A stretch of 64,000 nucleotides of DNA from assembly GCA_015059845.1 (NCBI GenBank), contig SUZR01000003.1, positions 1 through 64,000 on the forward strand. The letters are read 5' to 3'. The stretch is from Rikenellaceae bacterium (lineage in GTDB: Bacteria; Bacteroidota; Bacteroidia; Bacteroidales; Rikenellaceae). A program made the position numbers and the translations under genes. This document shows positions 36,479-46,131 of the stretch, piece by piece (position 1 is the stretch's first letter; every line of letters begins with the position of its first letter). The notes beneath the pieces were generated by a model. The model did no database searches, was not told where the DNA came from, and saw only the letters and a program-made list of their open reading frames with translations.

Positions 36479-39400
36479 CTATTTTGACTCTTGCCTAAAC
36501 GAGTTGGCACGTCGCAACGAATCTATGCGGTCACGCACCGTGCGTCGCCACGCAACAGAATCGGCTCTGAATGCGGATGTTGCACTATCGCGGCGAATCG
36601 TTGCAGCAGCCGCTGCGGCAGAGTCCTCACGTATGCGGTTGTAAAGATACTCATTTTCGCCCGAACGTTCAAGCGAATCGGCCTCACGCAGCACGCGCTC
36701 CTCGGCGGCACGCTCCTCGGCCTGCATCTGCTCACGCTTACGACGGCTCATAAAACGCTCCTTCACGCGGCGCTTCAGGTCGGCCCAATTATTAAAGTCC
36801 TCCTTATAATATATACCTACGCCTGTCTCCTGCAGACCCTGGTTCTCGTCAAAGCGGTCGATGGTCTGCGTGAAGCCCCTCAGTTTCAAGGCTCCTGCGC
36901 GGTCTATGAGCCACGTGATATAGGCCTCACCCATAAAACTGGACATATTACTACTCTGCGCCATCTTGTTATCCACAAGATAGTTACCCTCCAGTTCCAC
37001 CAGCAGACGGTCGTTGACAAGGCTCTTCGAGAATCCGAAGTCAATCTCATCGCTCGTCAGCTCCGACTTAGGACGATAACGCAGGATGATGTTATAATCA
37101 TCGCTCGATAGCCAGTTGCTCAACTGATTCGAGAGCAACTCAAATCCCGTCGTAGCAGAGGCCGAAGCGCCAATATTCGACGAGGTGGATGCATCCGAAT
37201 AGAACGAGCCACTCACCAGCAGATACATAAACTGCGTAGCTATCGACTGCTGGTTATTCAAGAGGTTGGCCACGGCATTCTGAATCTCCGAGTCGGCATT
37301 TGGCACCTTGATGTCGAACGTTACCGTCGGCGCCGTAAGACGCTCGGTAAGGTTGATAATACACTCCACGGGCACAGCTCGCGTAACATTATCCAGCGTA
37401 GTAGATGACAACAGCGGCTGCAGCGAAGCCTTGAGTTTATATACGGCGTCAATATTCAGGCGTGCATCCAACGGGTCACCCGTCCACTGGATGGTAGAAC
37501 CACTATTAATAACGAATAGCTTGTTGATAATATTTTGCAGCGTAAAGAGGTAACTACCCTCGGTGATGGTGTAGTCGCCATACATATCAAATATATTAGA
37601 GCTTGGCACAATACGCATATTGAGCGTACCATTACCACGACCCTTGATGATATCACCAACGGTCGGGTCGATAACCAGCTGTACCTCGGTATTGGGCGTA
37701 GCGGTGAGTTCAATATTTATCGACATATTGCTTGCTGACGATGCGGTGCGGCGTGTACGACGCTCGAAGGCCATCTTCTTTCGCACGAGGTAGTTCGTAG
37801 AGTCAATCTCCACGCCGGGCTGCTCGAAGACAACAAAATCGGCCGAGGCGGCGTCACTCTTACCCGAGAGGGGCATATAGAAGTGAGAGTCGCCCTCGGT
37901 AGTACCCACAATATCGAGGTATGTACCCTTCTTGCTACCCGTCACCGTAGCCGTACCCGAAGCATAGACCTTACCGTAGAAGAGGTCGTTCTGTTGCGCC
38001 GTAGTGTTCAGCGCTATCATATTACGAGGCGCAACACGTATATCGTATGCTATGTTCGACAGGTGCTCAAGGCTCAAATCCATCGACAGCAGACCGCTAT
38101 TGTTCTCGGCGTCATATACGCGAACATTCGAGGCTCGGAAGTGGTTATTCTCCACCTTAACGGTAGCACGCGGAACGGTGTAGCGAACGTGTGTAAAGTC
38201 AATCATCGTAGAGATATTAGCCACATCCACCGTACCGTTCAACTTAGCCATACGTCCCTCGCCCGAGAGCTGCAAACGTGCATCGGCACGACCCTCCGTA
38301 CCCGACACAACACCCTTGAGCATAGGGTCGAGCATCAACATCGGCAGGTTGTTGAGTGTACCCTCAACGAAATATCTCTTCGATGCGGGCGAGTAGTAAC
38401 CCTGCGCAATATTACGACCCGTACGGGCATTATCCAACTCCACCCTGATACGCTGGCGCTCCAAATCCCAACGCGAATCGACGTGCAACGGAGCTACGGC
38501 ATAGCCATTAACCTTCAACGAATCGATATTGATATCGGCCGTAACCTCCCCTCGGCCCAAAGCAGCCTTCATAGAGGCAACGCCGTTACCCAGCGCCTCA
38601 ACATTATATCCCATTCTGGTTGCAAAGGCGGTAAAGGGTCCCAGCTCAAAGTCACGCATACGCACCGTAAGCGAATCCTCACGACTACGCGACGCTACGC
38701 CCGAGAGGTGCAGTTGCTGACGGTCGTTGGCAACCATAAAGTTATTTATCTCCACACGCGAGGTGTCGATACTAATCTTATCGGATGTTATGCGCCACTG
38801 ATTTCGTGCCACATTAATGGTTGCGGGATAGAGCGTGACATCCACGCGCGGCATACCCGTAGGCTCCACGCGGCGCAGTTGCGCCATCAATGCCATCACG
38901 CCCGAGAGTGAGTCGGCCTTATCGTCAAAGCCCGCCGAGAGCAACACGCGGTCGTTCTTCGCTCCGCCCATAATAGATAGCTGCGGCAGATGTACCATAC
39001 CCGAGTACAAATCCTCCGAACGCAGGTACATAGCCAGCGAGTCGCCCTGATTAGTAACGTTGACATTCAGCTTCGTGGCCAACATCTTCTTACGCTCCAC
39101 ATAATCCGACTCGGCACGCAACGTGAGGTGGTTCGAGGCGGGATTCATCATAAAGTTGATTTTCGAGCCCGGAGCCAGCTGCAAGCCCTCGGTTATGGCA
39201 TTCAGCAACGGGTCGATATTCTTCACCGTAGCCGACAGAGCCGAATAACCATCATCCTCGCTTGTATTCACGTATGCACTATCGAATTGCAGGCCGGGGA
39301 GATATTTCGACATCGCCGTCTTGAGGTATGAGATAATCTCGGCATAGCTCGTAGGGCCTGTAAATGTTGCATCCACGAAATCGGATGTAAGTTCCAGCGA

Positions 39401-41200
39401 ACGGCGATTATCGGTATTGCGGGCTGCGAGTTTCACCGAGCCCGAAGCCAGTGTATCGGCATTATAGATATAGCGGCCCTTATCAAGTGATAGCGAGCCG
39501 TTCATATCATCCAGCGAACGACCAACGGCATACAACGATGCGTTAAAACCGATGCGAGAGATAGAGTCGCGTCGGTTGATATTCATAGCGTGCAGGTCGG
39601 CATCGGCTACGCTCAACTCCAAATCATATACAGGACTCTGGTAGTTCATATCGGCCGAGCCCTTTAGCCTGAAGTTTATAGGGCGTCCCGTACTTGCGAC
39701 CTCACCCGTAAAGCTACGGTTTACAACAAGACCATTTACATTTATATCCTCGTAGTCGCACTCATTGAACTCAATCTGCTCGACATCACCCTTAAGACGG
39801 CCATACAACCCCGTCTGCTTGGAGGTATTTCCATTAAACGAAACACTACCCGTCACATAGCCCAGCGAAGGCACCTGCAACAGACGTCCCAGCTGCAGAT
39901 GGCGCAAATCAGCCTGCGCAACCAATGTAGAGCGTGCAGGCTCGCCCTCAACGCGCTCCATAGGACGACGCTCGGCAGTAAAGGTAGCATTTCCCGCCTC
40001 GGTGGTAAGCAGTGCCTCGGCATCGAATTCATTGAATCCGCCATCGAAACGGCCTGCACAGATAATCTCACCCGCAGCGTCCGAGATAGAGAGCACCTTG
40101 TCGGGGAGCTGTCGGCCCGTGATACCGCCCAGCATCCACGCTATATCATCCTCGGTGGTGGTAAGACGCTTAAGATTCAGATTCATCACACCTCGGCGCA
40201 CGTTAGGCAGACCACGCAGACGTACATCGCCGTGCAGCGAGCTGCTCTTACCGAACTTCAGGTCGTGTACCGCAACGTTAAGGTCGGCCACCGTACCCTT
40301 CACCGTGGCACTGGCATCGCGCACCATAACATTCCACGGCAACATACGCGGTGCAAAATGAGCAACATCGGATGAGGATACCGTACTCTTGTAAAGCTCG
40401 CCCTCGATTCTTACGTTCTGGATAAAATCTTTATATGCCGCCCAATCCTCGCCACGCAAAACAAGCGATTTGATTCTCACATCCGAGTGAGCCGCCATAA
40501 CCTCAAAGTCGCGCAAGTCAATCACGCCCTTGTCAATGAGGAAGTGACCCGTAAAGTTCTGCACCATAAAGCCACAATGCTCCACAGCCGAGAAGTTACG
40601 GATATAACCGCCGATGCGACCTCCGTCAAGCGTGAAGTCATCCACCAACGCCGAGATATGTTCAACGTGCATATCGCCATAGTCGATACCATAACTCGGA
40701 TGACGATGTTCGTGCTGCTCGATAATGACATTTACATTTTGCAGAAGCACATCCTTCACCTTGAGCGAGAAATCACTCTTCTTATCATTATCCTTTTTTG
40801 AGAGTCGTTGTACAACCTGCTTGATATTCATCACGCCCTCGGGTGTCTCGCGGATGTTGAGATACGCATCAGCAATGGTACCGTTACGCAACGTGATGCC
40901 TCGCGTGCCATCGAAGCGCGAAAGAAAAACTTTCAATCGGCCCACATATATAAGCGTATCCTGCTGATAATCCTCAACATACAATCCCTCAACGCGCACA
41001 CTACCCAAAGCACCCAGACGAATGTGGTCAATCTCCACGCGAGTATCCAACTTCTTGGAAACGAACGACGTAGCACGGTCAACGAGGAAGTTCTGCACAG
41101 ATGGTAACTCTACGACCAAAGTGAGCACAATGGGGCAAAATATCAGAAACAATAGCGTAACTGATAGCACCTTTAACAATATTTTCGTAACTTTGCGCAT
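36479..41200 (-). CDS. tamB: TamB-like translocation/assembly module (DUF490)
   Basis: A 1573-residue envelope protein with one N-terminal membrane helix (ILLKVLSVTLLFLIFCPIVL), a very long periplasmic region of repeated beta strands, and a C-terminal DUF490 domain from about residue 1250 (IKGRGNGTLNMRIVPSSNIFDMYGDYTI). It bridges inner and outer membrane and in other bacteria helps outer-membrane assembly and lipid transport. The last 90 residues form a Glu/Arg-rich coil (RREQMQAEERAAEERVL). A TACATTTG box at 41223-41230 is a likely promoter. TsaD is divergent from it. Confidence 0.9.
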   Translation of the reverse strand: MRKVTKILLKVLSVTLLFLIFCPIVLTLVVELPSVQNFLVDRATSFVSKKLDTRVEIDHIRLGALGSVRVEGLYVEDYQQDTLIYVGRLKVFLSRFDGTRGITLRNGTIADAYLNIRETPEGVMNIKQVVQRLSKKDNDKKSDFSLKVKDVLLQNVNVIIEQHEHRHPSYGIDYGDMHVEHISALVDDFTLDGGRIGGYIRNFSAVEHCGFMVQNFTGHFLIDKGVIDLRDFEVMAAHSDVRIKSLVLRGEDWAAYKDFIQNVRIEGELYKSTVSSSDVAHFAPRMLPWNVMVRDASATVKGTVADLNVAVHDLKFGKSSSLHGDVRLRGLPNVRRGVMNLNLKRLTTTEDDIAWMLGGITGRQLPDKVLSISDAAGEIICAGRFDGGFNEFDAEALLTTEAGNATFTAERRPMERVEGEPARSTLVAQADLRHLQLGRLLQVPSLGYVTGSVSFNGNTSKQTGLYGRLKGDVEQIEFNECDYEDINVNGLVVNRSFTGEVASTGRPINFRLKGSADMNYQSPVYDLELSVADADLHAMNINRRDSISRIGFNASLYAVGRSLDDMNGSLSLDKGRYIYNADTLASGSVKLAARNTDNRRSLELTSDFVDATFTGPTSYAEIISYLKTAMSKYLPGLQFDSAYVNTSEDDGYSALSATVKNIDPLLNAITEGLQLAPGSKINFMMNPASNHLTLRAESDYVERKKMLATKLNVNVTNQGDSLAMYLRSEDLYSGMVHLPQLSIMGGAKNDRVLLSAGFDDKADSLSGVMALMAQLRRVEPTGMPRVDVTLYPATINVARNQWRITSDKISIDTSRVEINNFMVANDRQQLHLSGVASRSREDSLTVRMRDFELGPFTAFATRMGYNVEALGNGVASMKAALGRGEVTADINIDSLKVNGYAVAPLHVDSRWDLERQRIRVELDNARTGRNIAQGYYSPASKRYFVEGTLNNLPMLMLDPMLKGVVSGTEGRADARLQLSGEGRMAKLNGTVDVANISTMIDFTHVRYTVPRATVKVENNHFRASNVRVYDAENNSGLLSMDLSLEHLSNIAYDIRVAPRNMIALNTTAQQNDLFYGKVYASGTATVTGSKKGTYLDIVGTTEGDSHFYMPLSGKSDAASADFVVFEQPGVEIDSTNYLVRKKMAFERRTRRTASSASNMSINIELTATPNTEVQLVIDPTVGDIIKGRGNGTLNMRIVPSSNIFDMYGDYTITEGSYLFTLQNIINKLFVINSGSTIQWTGDPLDARLNIDAVYKLKASLQPLLSSTTLDNVTRAVPVECIINLTERLTAPTVTFDIKVPNADSEIQNAVANLLNNQQSIATQFMYLLVSGSFYSDASTSSNIGASASATTGFELLSNQLSNWLSSDDYNIILRYRPKSELTSDEIDFGFSKSLVNDRLLVELEGNYLVDNKMAQSSNMSSFMGEAYITWLIDRAGALKLRGFTQTIDRFDENQGLQETGVGIYYKEDFNNWADLKRRVKERFMSRRKREQMQAEERAAEERVLREADSLERSGENEYLYNRIREDSAAAAAATIRRDSATSAFRADSVAWRRTVRDRIDSLRRANSFRQESK

Positions 41201-41222
41201 ACAACAATGGTCATAAAACTTA

Positions 41223-41230
41223 CAAATGTA
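41223..41230 (-). promoter_or_regulatory. -7 promoter box for tamB (TACATTTG)
   Basis: CAAATGTA on the plus strand reads TACATTTG, fitting TAnnTTTG, with a leader of about 20 bases. Confidence 0.5.
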
Positions 41231-41277
41231 AATATTTTTCTATTAAAAATAGAAAAAAAACGCTTAAAAGCACTAAT

Positions 41278-42306
41278 ATGGATATAACAATTCTCGGTAT
41301 CGAGTCCTCTTGCGACGACACTTCGGCTGCTGTGATACGCAACACGACGCTACTTTCGAACGTAATTGCATCTCAAGCCGTACACGTAAAATATGGCGGT
41401 GTGATACCTGAGCTCGCCTCGCGTGCCCACCAGCAGAACATCATTCCCGTAGTTGACACGGCCCTCAAAGAGGCGGGTGTCACTGCAGACAAGATTGATG
41501 CAATCGCCTTCACGCGTGGTCCGGGACTGCTCGGCTCGCTGCTTGTAGGCACATCGTTCGCCAAAGGTTTAGCCATTGCAAATAACATTCCGATGGTGGA
41601 GGTAAACCACTTGCAGGGACATATTCTCTCGCATTTTGTTGACCTGCCCGACCGAGAGTTGCCACACCCCTCGTATCCATTCCTCTGTCTGCTCGTAAGT
41701 GGCGGACATACACAGATTGTGAAGGTTTCATCTCCGCTTGAGATGGAGATTATCGGCACAACCATTGACGATGCGGCTGGCGAGGCGTTTGACAAGTGCG
41801 CCAAGGTGATGGGACTACCCTACCCCGGAGGCCCCGTTATTGACCGTCTGGCAAAGGAGGGTAATGCCGAGGCGTTCTCGTTCGCAAAGCCCCACGTGAA
41901 GGGTGAGTTCGACTACTCATTCTCTGGCCTGAAGACATCGTTCCTCTACACTCTGCGCGATGCTGTTGCCGAGGACCCCGACTTCGTGGAGAAGCACAAG
42001 GCAGACCTCTGCGCATCACTGCAAAAGACCATTATCGACATCTTACTTGATAAGTTAATTAAAGCCACCAAGCGTCTGGGTATAAAGGATGTAGCCATAG
42101 CAGGCGGTGTATCCGCCAACTCTGGTCTGCGTGAGGCTGTGGCCGAAGCTGGACGTCGTCGCGGATGGCGTACATTTATTCCCGAATTGAAGTTCACGAC
42201 CGACAATGCGGCAATGATTGCAATATCGGGTTACTACCGCTATCGTCAGGGGATGATTTCGGGACTCGACGTCTCACCCGTAGCTCGATTGGAGGAGATT
42301 TTATAA
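41278..42306 (+). CDS. tsaD: tRNA N6-threonylcarbamoyladenosine transferase
   Basis: Transfers the threonylcarbamoyl group to A37 of ANN-decoding tRNAs, with TsaB and TsaE. 342 residues with all family marks: ILGIESSCDDTSAAV at residue 4, the metal site histidines in NHLQGHILSHF near residue 110, LVSGGHTQIV near residue 135 and the late AIAGGVSANSGLR and TDNAAMIA. The size is normal. It is divergent from tamB and followed by a strong terminator. Confidence 0.96.
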   Translation: MDITILGIESSCDDTSAAVIRNTTLLSNVIASQAVHVKYGGVIPELASRAHQQNIIPVVDTALKEAGVTADKIDAIAFTRGPGLLGSLLVGTSFAKGLAIANNIPMVEVNHLQGHILSHFVDLPDRELPHPSYPFLCLLVSGGHTQIVKVSSPLEMEIIGTTIDDAAGEAFDKCAKVMGLPYPGGPVIDRLAKEGNAEAFSFAKPHVKGEFDYSFSGLKTSFLYTLRDAVAEDPDFVEKHKADLCASLQKTIIDILLDKLIKATKRLGIKDVAIAGGVSANSGLREAVAEAGRRRGWRTFIPELKFTTDNAAMIAISGYYRYRQGMISGLDVSPVARLEEIL

Positions 42307-42307
42307 C

Positions 42308-42343
42308 AAAAAAGCCTGCCTAAATCGTTAGGCAGGCTTTTTT
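42308..42343. terminator. bidirectional terminator tsaD / PepSY lipoprotein
   Basis: A 16-base stem AAAAAAGCCTGCCTAA with its complement and an ATCG loop, closing with T residues on both strands. It sits at a convergent junction. Confidence 0.88.
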
Positions 42344-42367
42344 ATATCACTCTATCAATCTTACTAC

Positions 42368-42805
42368 TTAGTAATCGTAGCGCACAAAGTTTCCATTCTG
42401 GTCAAAATGGATATCCACACCTGTATTCAACTCCACCTCAAAGCCACGCTCTCTATCGATTGAGATAATCATTGCACCAGGATGATTATCCGCCACATAA
42501 GTAGAAATCGAAGCGGGAATAATCGAAGCAGGAACACCCTTTTGATAATTCTCAACCTCATCCCACTCCCCACTCTTTGAGATACCAAGACGAGTGCCAT
42601 CATTAAGAAGAATCTCGAAGTCGTAAGATTTACCACTATAATCCTTTATCACATTCAAAATCTCAGTGCCAGGGAAATGCACCTGAACAAATGAAGTAAC
42701 CTCGCCTGGGAGATTCGATGCAGGAACAACCTCATCACCCTTCTCGCATCCTACAAAGGCAAACAACATCGTCGCCATTGCCAACATTGATATCAACTTT
42801 TTCAT
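42368..42805 (-). CDS. PepSY-like lipoprotein (DUF2874 type)
   Basis: 145 residues. A lipoprotein signal with lipobox FVGC is followed by two copies of a PepSY-like beta-alpha unit: residues 30-75 (VTSFVQVHFPGTEILNVIKD) and 95-145 (ISTYVADNHPGAMIISIDRE, ending NGNFVRYDY). Such proteins are plentiful in gut Bacteroidales; some relate to the BLIP-like fold. The function is not known. It stands alone between two convergent or divergent neighbours with no operon partner. Confidence 0.8.
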   Translation of the reverse strand: MKKLISMLAMATMLFAFVGCEKGDEVVPASNLPGEVTSFVQVHFPGTEILNVIKDYSGKSYDFEILLNDGTRLGISKSGEWDEVENYQKGVPASIIPASISTYVADNHPGAMIISIDRERGFEVELNTGVDIHFDQNGNFVRYDY

Positions 42806-43004
42806 ACTGTTAATCTTTTAATTTGTTTATCTTTTCATCACAAAACTATTATACGATTCTGAAATGAATTTGAATTATATTGTCAAGTTCGTTTTTTCTT
42901 ATTATGCCACAATTTTGTAGTAACACTCGCCTTTTATCTTCTACCAATCGTGCCGATTTATAGATTTTTACAACATCATAATTCCGTTTTAGAATATTTT
43001 TTCA

Positions 43005-43012
43005 TATATTTG
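43005..43012 (+). promoter_or_regulatory. -7 promoter box for the nitronate monooxygenase gene (TATATTTG)
   Basis: Exact TAnnTTTG match. The leader to the ATG at 43085 is about 70 bases and contains GCAGGT...ACCTGC, a short inverted repeat around 43042-43062. Confidence 0.55.
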
Positions 43013-43084
43013 CACAAACGAATTTGCAAAACTCGAAATATGCAGGTCTATATTACACCTGCGCAACAAAAATTATACAAACAG

Positions 43085-44164
43085 ATGAAAACATTGAAAA
43101 TCGGAGACCTGCTTGCCAAAGTACCCATTGTGCAGGGAGGTATGGGCGTAGGCATCTCGCTGTCGGGGCTTGCCTCAGCCGTAGCCAATGCTGGCGGTGT
43201 AGGAGTTATCTCAACGGCTGGATTGGGCGTCATTTATAACAACTTTTCAAAGAATTTTAACGAGGCGAGTATCCACGGTCTGCGTGAGGAGCTGCGCAAA
43301 GCACGCGAGAAGACTAAGGGAATCGTTGGCGTAAACATTATGGTTGCGCTCACAAACTTCGCCGATATGGTCAAGACCTCTATCGAGGAGAAGGCCGACA
43401 TCATCTTCGCAGGTGCTGGTCTGCCACTCAACCTCCCATCGTTCCTTAAGGCGGACTCTACCACGAAGCTGGCACCCATCGTATCGTCGGCACGTGCGCT
43501 GAAGGTTATCTGCCGTCGTTGGATAGGTGAGTATAGTTATGTGCCTGACGCTGTGGTGGTAGAGGGACCGAAGGCTGGTGGTCACTTAGGTTACTCGCAC
43601 GAGCAGCTTAACGACCCCGCATACTCGCTCGAGACCATCGTTCCCGAGGTTGTGGAGACGGCTCGCGAAATTGGCAAGAAGCACGACAAGCATATCCCCG
43701 TAATCGCTGGAGGCGGTATCTATACGGGTGAGGATATAGTTAAGTTTATGGGTCTCGGAGCTGACGCAGTGCAGATGGGTACGCGCTTTGTCACCACCGA
43801 GGAGTGCGACGCTTCGGATGACTTCAAGCAGAGTTATCTCGATGCGAAAAAGGAGGATATCGAGATTATCCAGAGCCCTGTCGGTATGCCCGGCCGAGCC
43901 ATCCGCAACTCGTTCCTCGACAAGGTGAAGGAGGGTCTTAAGCAACCGAAATCGTGTCCCTTCGACTGCATCAAGACGTGTGACGTAACACACTCGCCAT
44001 ACTGCATTATGCTAGCACTCTACAACGCCTTCAAGGGCAAGATGGAGAATGGTTATGCCTTTGCCGGGTCGAATGCTTGGCGCTCAGAGAGGATTATGAG
44101 TGTCAAGGAGTTGATAAACTCACTTAAAGAAGAGTTTGATGCAAAAATTAAATCGATGATGTAA
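43085..44164 (+). CDS. NAD(P)H-dependent flavin oxidoreductase, nitronate monooxygenase family
   Basis: A TIM-barrel FMN enzyme that oxidises nitronates or acts as an enoyl-ACP reductase-like flavoprotein. I start at the ATG 43085 (359 residues), whose MKTLKIGDLLAKVPIVQGGMGV matches family N-termini; an ATG at 43040 after the promoter is also possible. Motifs are GGMGVGISLSGLA, GPKAGGHLGYSHEQL near residue 170, VIAGGGIYTGEDI, and AVQMGTRFVTTEEC near residue 235. The C-terminal part contains four Cys (KSCPFDCIKTCDVTHSPYC), an unusual Cys-rich insertion that might bind iron-sulfur or a metal. Confidence 0.87.
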   Translation: MKTLKIGDLLAKVPIVQGGMGVGISLSGLASAVANAGGVGVISTAGLGVIYNNFSKNFNEASIHGLREELRKAREKTKGIVGVNIMVALTNFADMVKTSIEEKADIIFAGAGLPLNLPSFLKADSTTKLAPIVSSARALKVICRRWIGEYSYVPDAVVVEGPKAGGHLGYSHEQLNDPAYSLETIVPEVVETAREIGKKHDKHIPVIAGGGIYTGEDIVKFMGLGADAVQMGTRFVTTEECDASDDFKQSYLDAKKEDIEIIQSPVGMPGRAIRNSFLDKVKEGLKQPKSCPFDCIKTCDVTHSPYCIMLALYNAFKGKMENGYAFAGSNAWRSERIMSVKELINSLKEEFDAKIKSMM

Positions 44165-44169
44165 TAATA

Positions 44170-44335
44170 AGAGGGTGTCTAACTTTTGGTTAGCACCCTC
44201 TTATTTTGAGAAATTGTATAACAAGAGCTATTTTTAAGCTGGTCGCAGACCGAGAAAGTGCAGTTTACTCGGGCGTAAATGAGCATTTCGAGGGCAAGCC
44301 AGATGCCAAAAGAGCCTTGTTAGACAGTTTCATTT
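44170..44335 (+). repeat. intergenic repeat family 2, copy 2 (with terminator hairpin)
   Basis: Fills the convergent gap between the nitronate monooxygenase gene and the terminase gene. Hairpin GAGGGTGTCTAAC-TTTTG-GTTAGCACCCTC (44171-44200) is followed by the same folded block as copy 1: closing stem TAACAAG (44219-44225)/CTTGTTA (44316-44322), inner TTTACTCGGGCGTAAA, and the shared end GACAGTTTC. Differences from copy 1 are mostly in loops or in the 80-base insertion copy 1 carries. Confidence 0.88.
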
Positions 44336-45766
44336 TTACATAAAGCCAAAACGGCTAATCTTGGCTGGCCGCTCAAAGACAGCCTCCTGCTCCACAATAC
44401 CCGTCAGCACATCGGCAGCATCGTGCCAGCGGTTGGAGTTGAAGTCACGGCGATACCCCATCAGGTGGGCATACATATCGGGCCAGCACTGCGCCCATCC
44501 ACGCGGGAAACGGATATTATGCACAACCGTAGCCGAATGTGAGAGGATGCGCGCCTGCTTATTGGCGCTCTGGTGAAACCAATCAATCTTCACACGTGGC
44601 ACAAGACGCTGCACAGCTCGCGCAAAGCCGCGACCGCCATTATTGCTCTCAATCAGAGCCGAGCGCACCTCGGAGCGTTGCAACATATCGGCAACAAGTT
44701 TTTCGGTAACCTCCATAGGCTCACGCGAATAGACCACATCCAGCACATAGACCACGCCATCGGCATCCACAGCATACGACACCGAGCATAGATAGTCATC
44801 ACCCATATCGGCCGTATCGGTATAGTTTGCTCGGCGGACAATATGGTCGGGCAAGGTATCCCACTCGGCAAAGCCATCTCCATAGAGCAGTCCGCCACGT
44901 GACGAGGGACGCCCCTGATACATAGCCTCAAAACGCATAGGGTCCAATCTTCGCTTAGCCTCAAGCAACTCCGCACTCTGCCGCTCAGGCCACAAAGCCT
45001 CACCCACCTCACGAGGGTCAATCTCGGTCGGAGAGCCACTCTTTATCGCCTCAAAATTGAGGTAGAGCCATCCACCCGCCGCAACACGCCCAATATCCGC
45101 CCACTGGCGCAACTCAATACACGGCTCAAGTCGCAGCAGCGTACCAATCAAATCCTCCTCGTGCCAACGGGTAAAGACAATCAGCTCCTGCGAGTCGTTA
45201 TGCATACGCGTTCGCACAACCGAGGTGTACCACTCCCAGCAATTCTCGCGTATAAGGGGCGAGTTGGCCTCCATCGCATCCTTATAGAGGTCGTCAAGAA
45301 TAAAGCAATCTACCCTATTTCCCGTAAGCGAGCCCTCACGCCCAACGGAGAGCAATCCGCCCTCGTGGTCGATAACCTCAAATTCATCCGTAGTACGAAT
45401 ATATGACGATTGTCGGCCCAATGACTTTATGCGTGTTTTGGAAAATATTTCGCCATATTCAGAACTATCGATAATACGCTGCACACGGCGGTTAAACTTG
45501 CTGGCCAGCGATGCTGAATAGGAGGCGATAGAGAGTCGCAAATCGGGGTTTAGACCCAACATATAGGCGGGCAACAATGTGCTGGCGCCCACACTCTTAC
45601 CGTGCTGCGGAGGCATAGAGACTATAAGTTTGCGTATTCGCCCAGCAGCAAACTCCTCAAGCAGACGATAATAGGTTTCGTGAAAGGTTTGACACTCCAA
45701 AAAGGGATATACATTTTTGGCAAAATTGGAAAAATTTATACTATTACTCTTCATCACTCTACTCAT
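44336..45766 (-). CDS. orphan phage-type terminase large subunit
   Basis: 476 residues of a terminase large subunit, the DNA-packaging motor and nuclease of tailed phages. The N-terminal ATPase has Walker A PPQHGKSVGAS near residue 50 and Walker B CFILDD near residue 150, with the coupling motif VFTRWHEEDL near 200. The C-terminal RNase H-like nuclease keeps acidic residues in TDTADMGDDYL near 320, LIESNNGGRG near 365 and WHDAADVLTG near 455. Nothing is broken, yet no portal, capsid or tail gene is near. A small protein gene precedes it with 3 bases between, then a divergent S24 repressor. It could be a domesticated phage gene or the last part of a decayed prophage. Confidence 0.87.
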   Translation of the reverse strand: MSRVMKSNSINFSNFAKNVYPFLECQTFHETYYRLLEEFAAGRIRKLIVSMPPQHGKSVGASTLLPAYMLGLNPDLRLSIASYSASLASKFNRRVQRIIDSSEYGEIFSKTRIKSLGRQSSYIRTTDEFEVIDHEGGLLSVGREGSLTGNRVDCFILDDLYKDAMEANSPLIRENCWEWYTSVVRTRMHNDSQELIVFTRWHEEDLIGTLLRLEPCIELRQWADIGRVAAGGWLYLNFEAIKSGSPTEIDPREVGEALWPERQSAELLEAKRRLDPMRFEAMYQGRPSSRGGLLYGDGFAEWDTLPDHIVRRANYTDTADMGDDYLCSVSYAVDADGVVYVLDVVYSREPMEVTEKLVADMLQRSEVRSALIESNNGGRGFARAVQRLVPRVKIDWFHQSANKQARILSHSATVVHNIRFPRGWAQCWPDMYAHLMGYRRDFNSNRWHDAADVLTGIVEQEAVFERPAKISRFGFM

Positions 45767-45769
45767 TGA

Positions 45770-46057
45770 TTAAATATACTCACGCATCTCATTGAACGAG
45801 AAATTATTTATCACCTCCTGCCCGTCAATAAAGGTGTGAAACTCCCACCACACGGGAACGATGTCGCTGATGAGCGAGGCCATACGCCCCTCGGGGTACT
45901 GCTCCTCGTGGCGATACACTACGGCCGAGAGAACGACGTGGCACAGCACATCCTCCCACTCCATATCAAACGAGCCATTGTAATAACCTCGGTGGCCGAC
46001 CTGCTCGATAATCCTTGCGGCCACCTCTCGATAAAGTTCAGGTAAAACGTCATACAT
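45770..46057 (-). CDS. small protein upstream of terminase, unknown
   Basis: 95 residues, acidic and rich in aromatic residues (VWWEFHTFIDGQEV). It has no signal peptide, membrane helix or HTH that I can see, so it does not look like a standard small terminase subunit, although its position before the large subunit is where such a gene would lie. It ends 3 bases before the terminase start and is transcribed divergently from the repressor. Confidence 0.65.
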   Translation of the reverse strand: MYDVLPELYREVAARIIEQVGHRGYYNGSFDMEWEDVLCHVVLSAVVYRHEEQYPEGRMASLISDIVPVWWEFHTFIDGQEVINNFSFNEMREYI

Positions 46058-46114
46058 AATTGAAAATGTTTAATTTTTGATTGTTTTTCGTTTGTTTATT
46101 CAAAATAAATTGCT

Positions 46115-46122
46115 TAACTTTG
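46115..46122 (+). promoter_or_regulatory. -7 promoter box for the S24 repressor (TAACTTTG)
   Basis: Exact TAnnTTTG match pointing toward the repressor, overlapping the palindrome at 46119-46131 and facing a minus-strand box at 46128. Confidence 0.55.
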
Positions 46123-46131
46123 CAATGCAAA
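46119..46131. promoter_or_regulatory. palindrome TTTGCA-A-TGCAAA, candidate operator
   Basis: A perfect 13-base inverted repeat covering the ends of the two face-to-face -7 boxes in the terminase/repressor divergent region. A second palindrome, TTCAA-ATA-TTGAA, lies at 46137-46149, centred 18 bases away, and an A/T-only one (TTTATT-CAA-AATAAA) at 46095-46109. They do not share a sequence, so operator status is a guess. Confidence 0.4.

Noticed and set aside
37883-38911. 342-residue plus-strand ORF inside tamB
   Set aside because: Antisense frame of a long gene whose coding frame is certain; no promoter and no recognisable domain.
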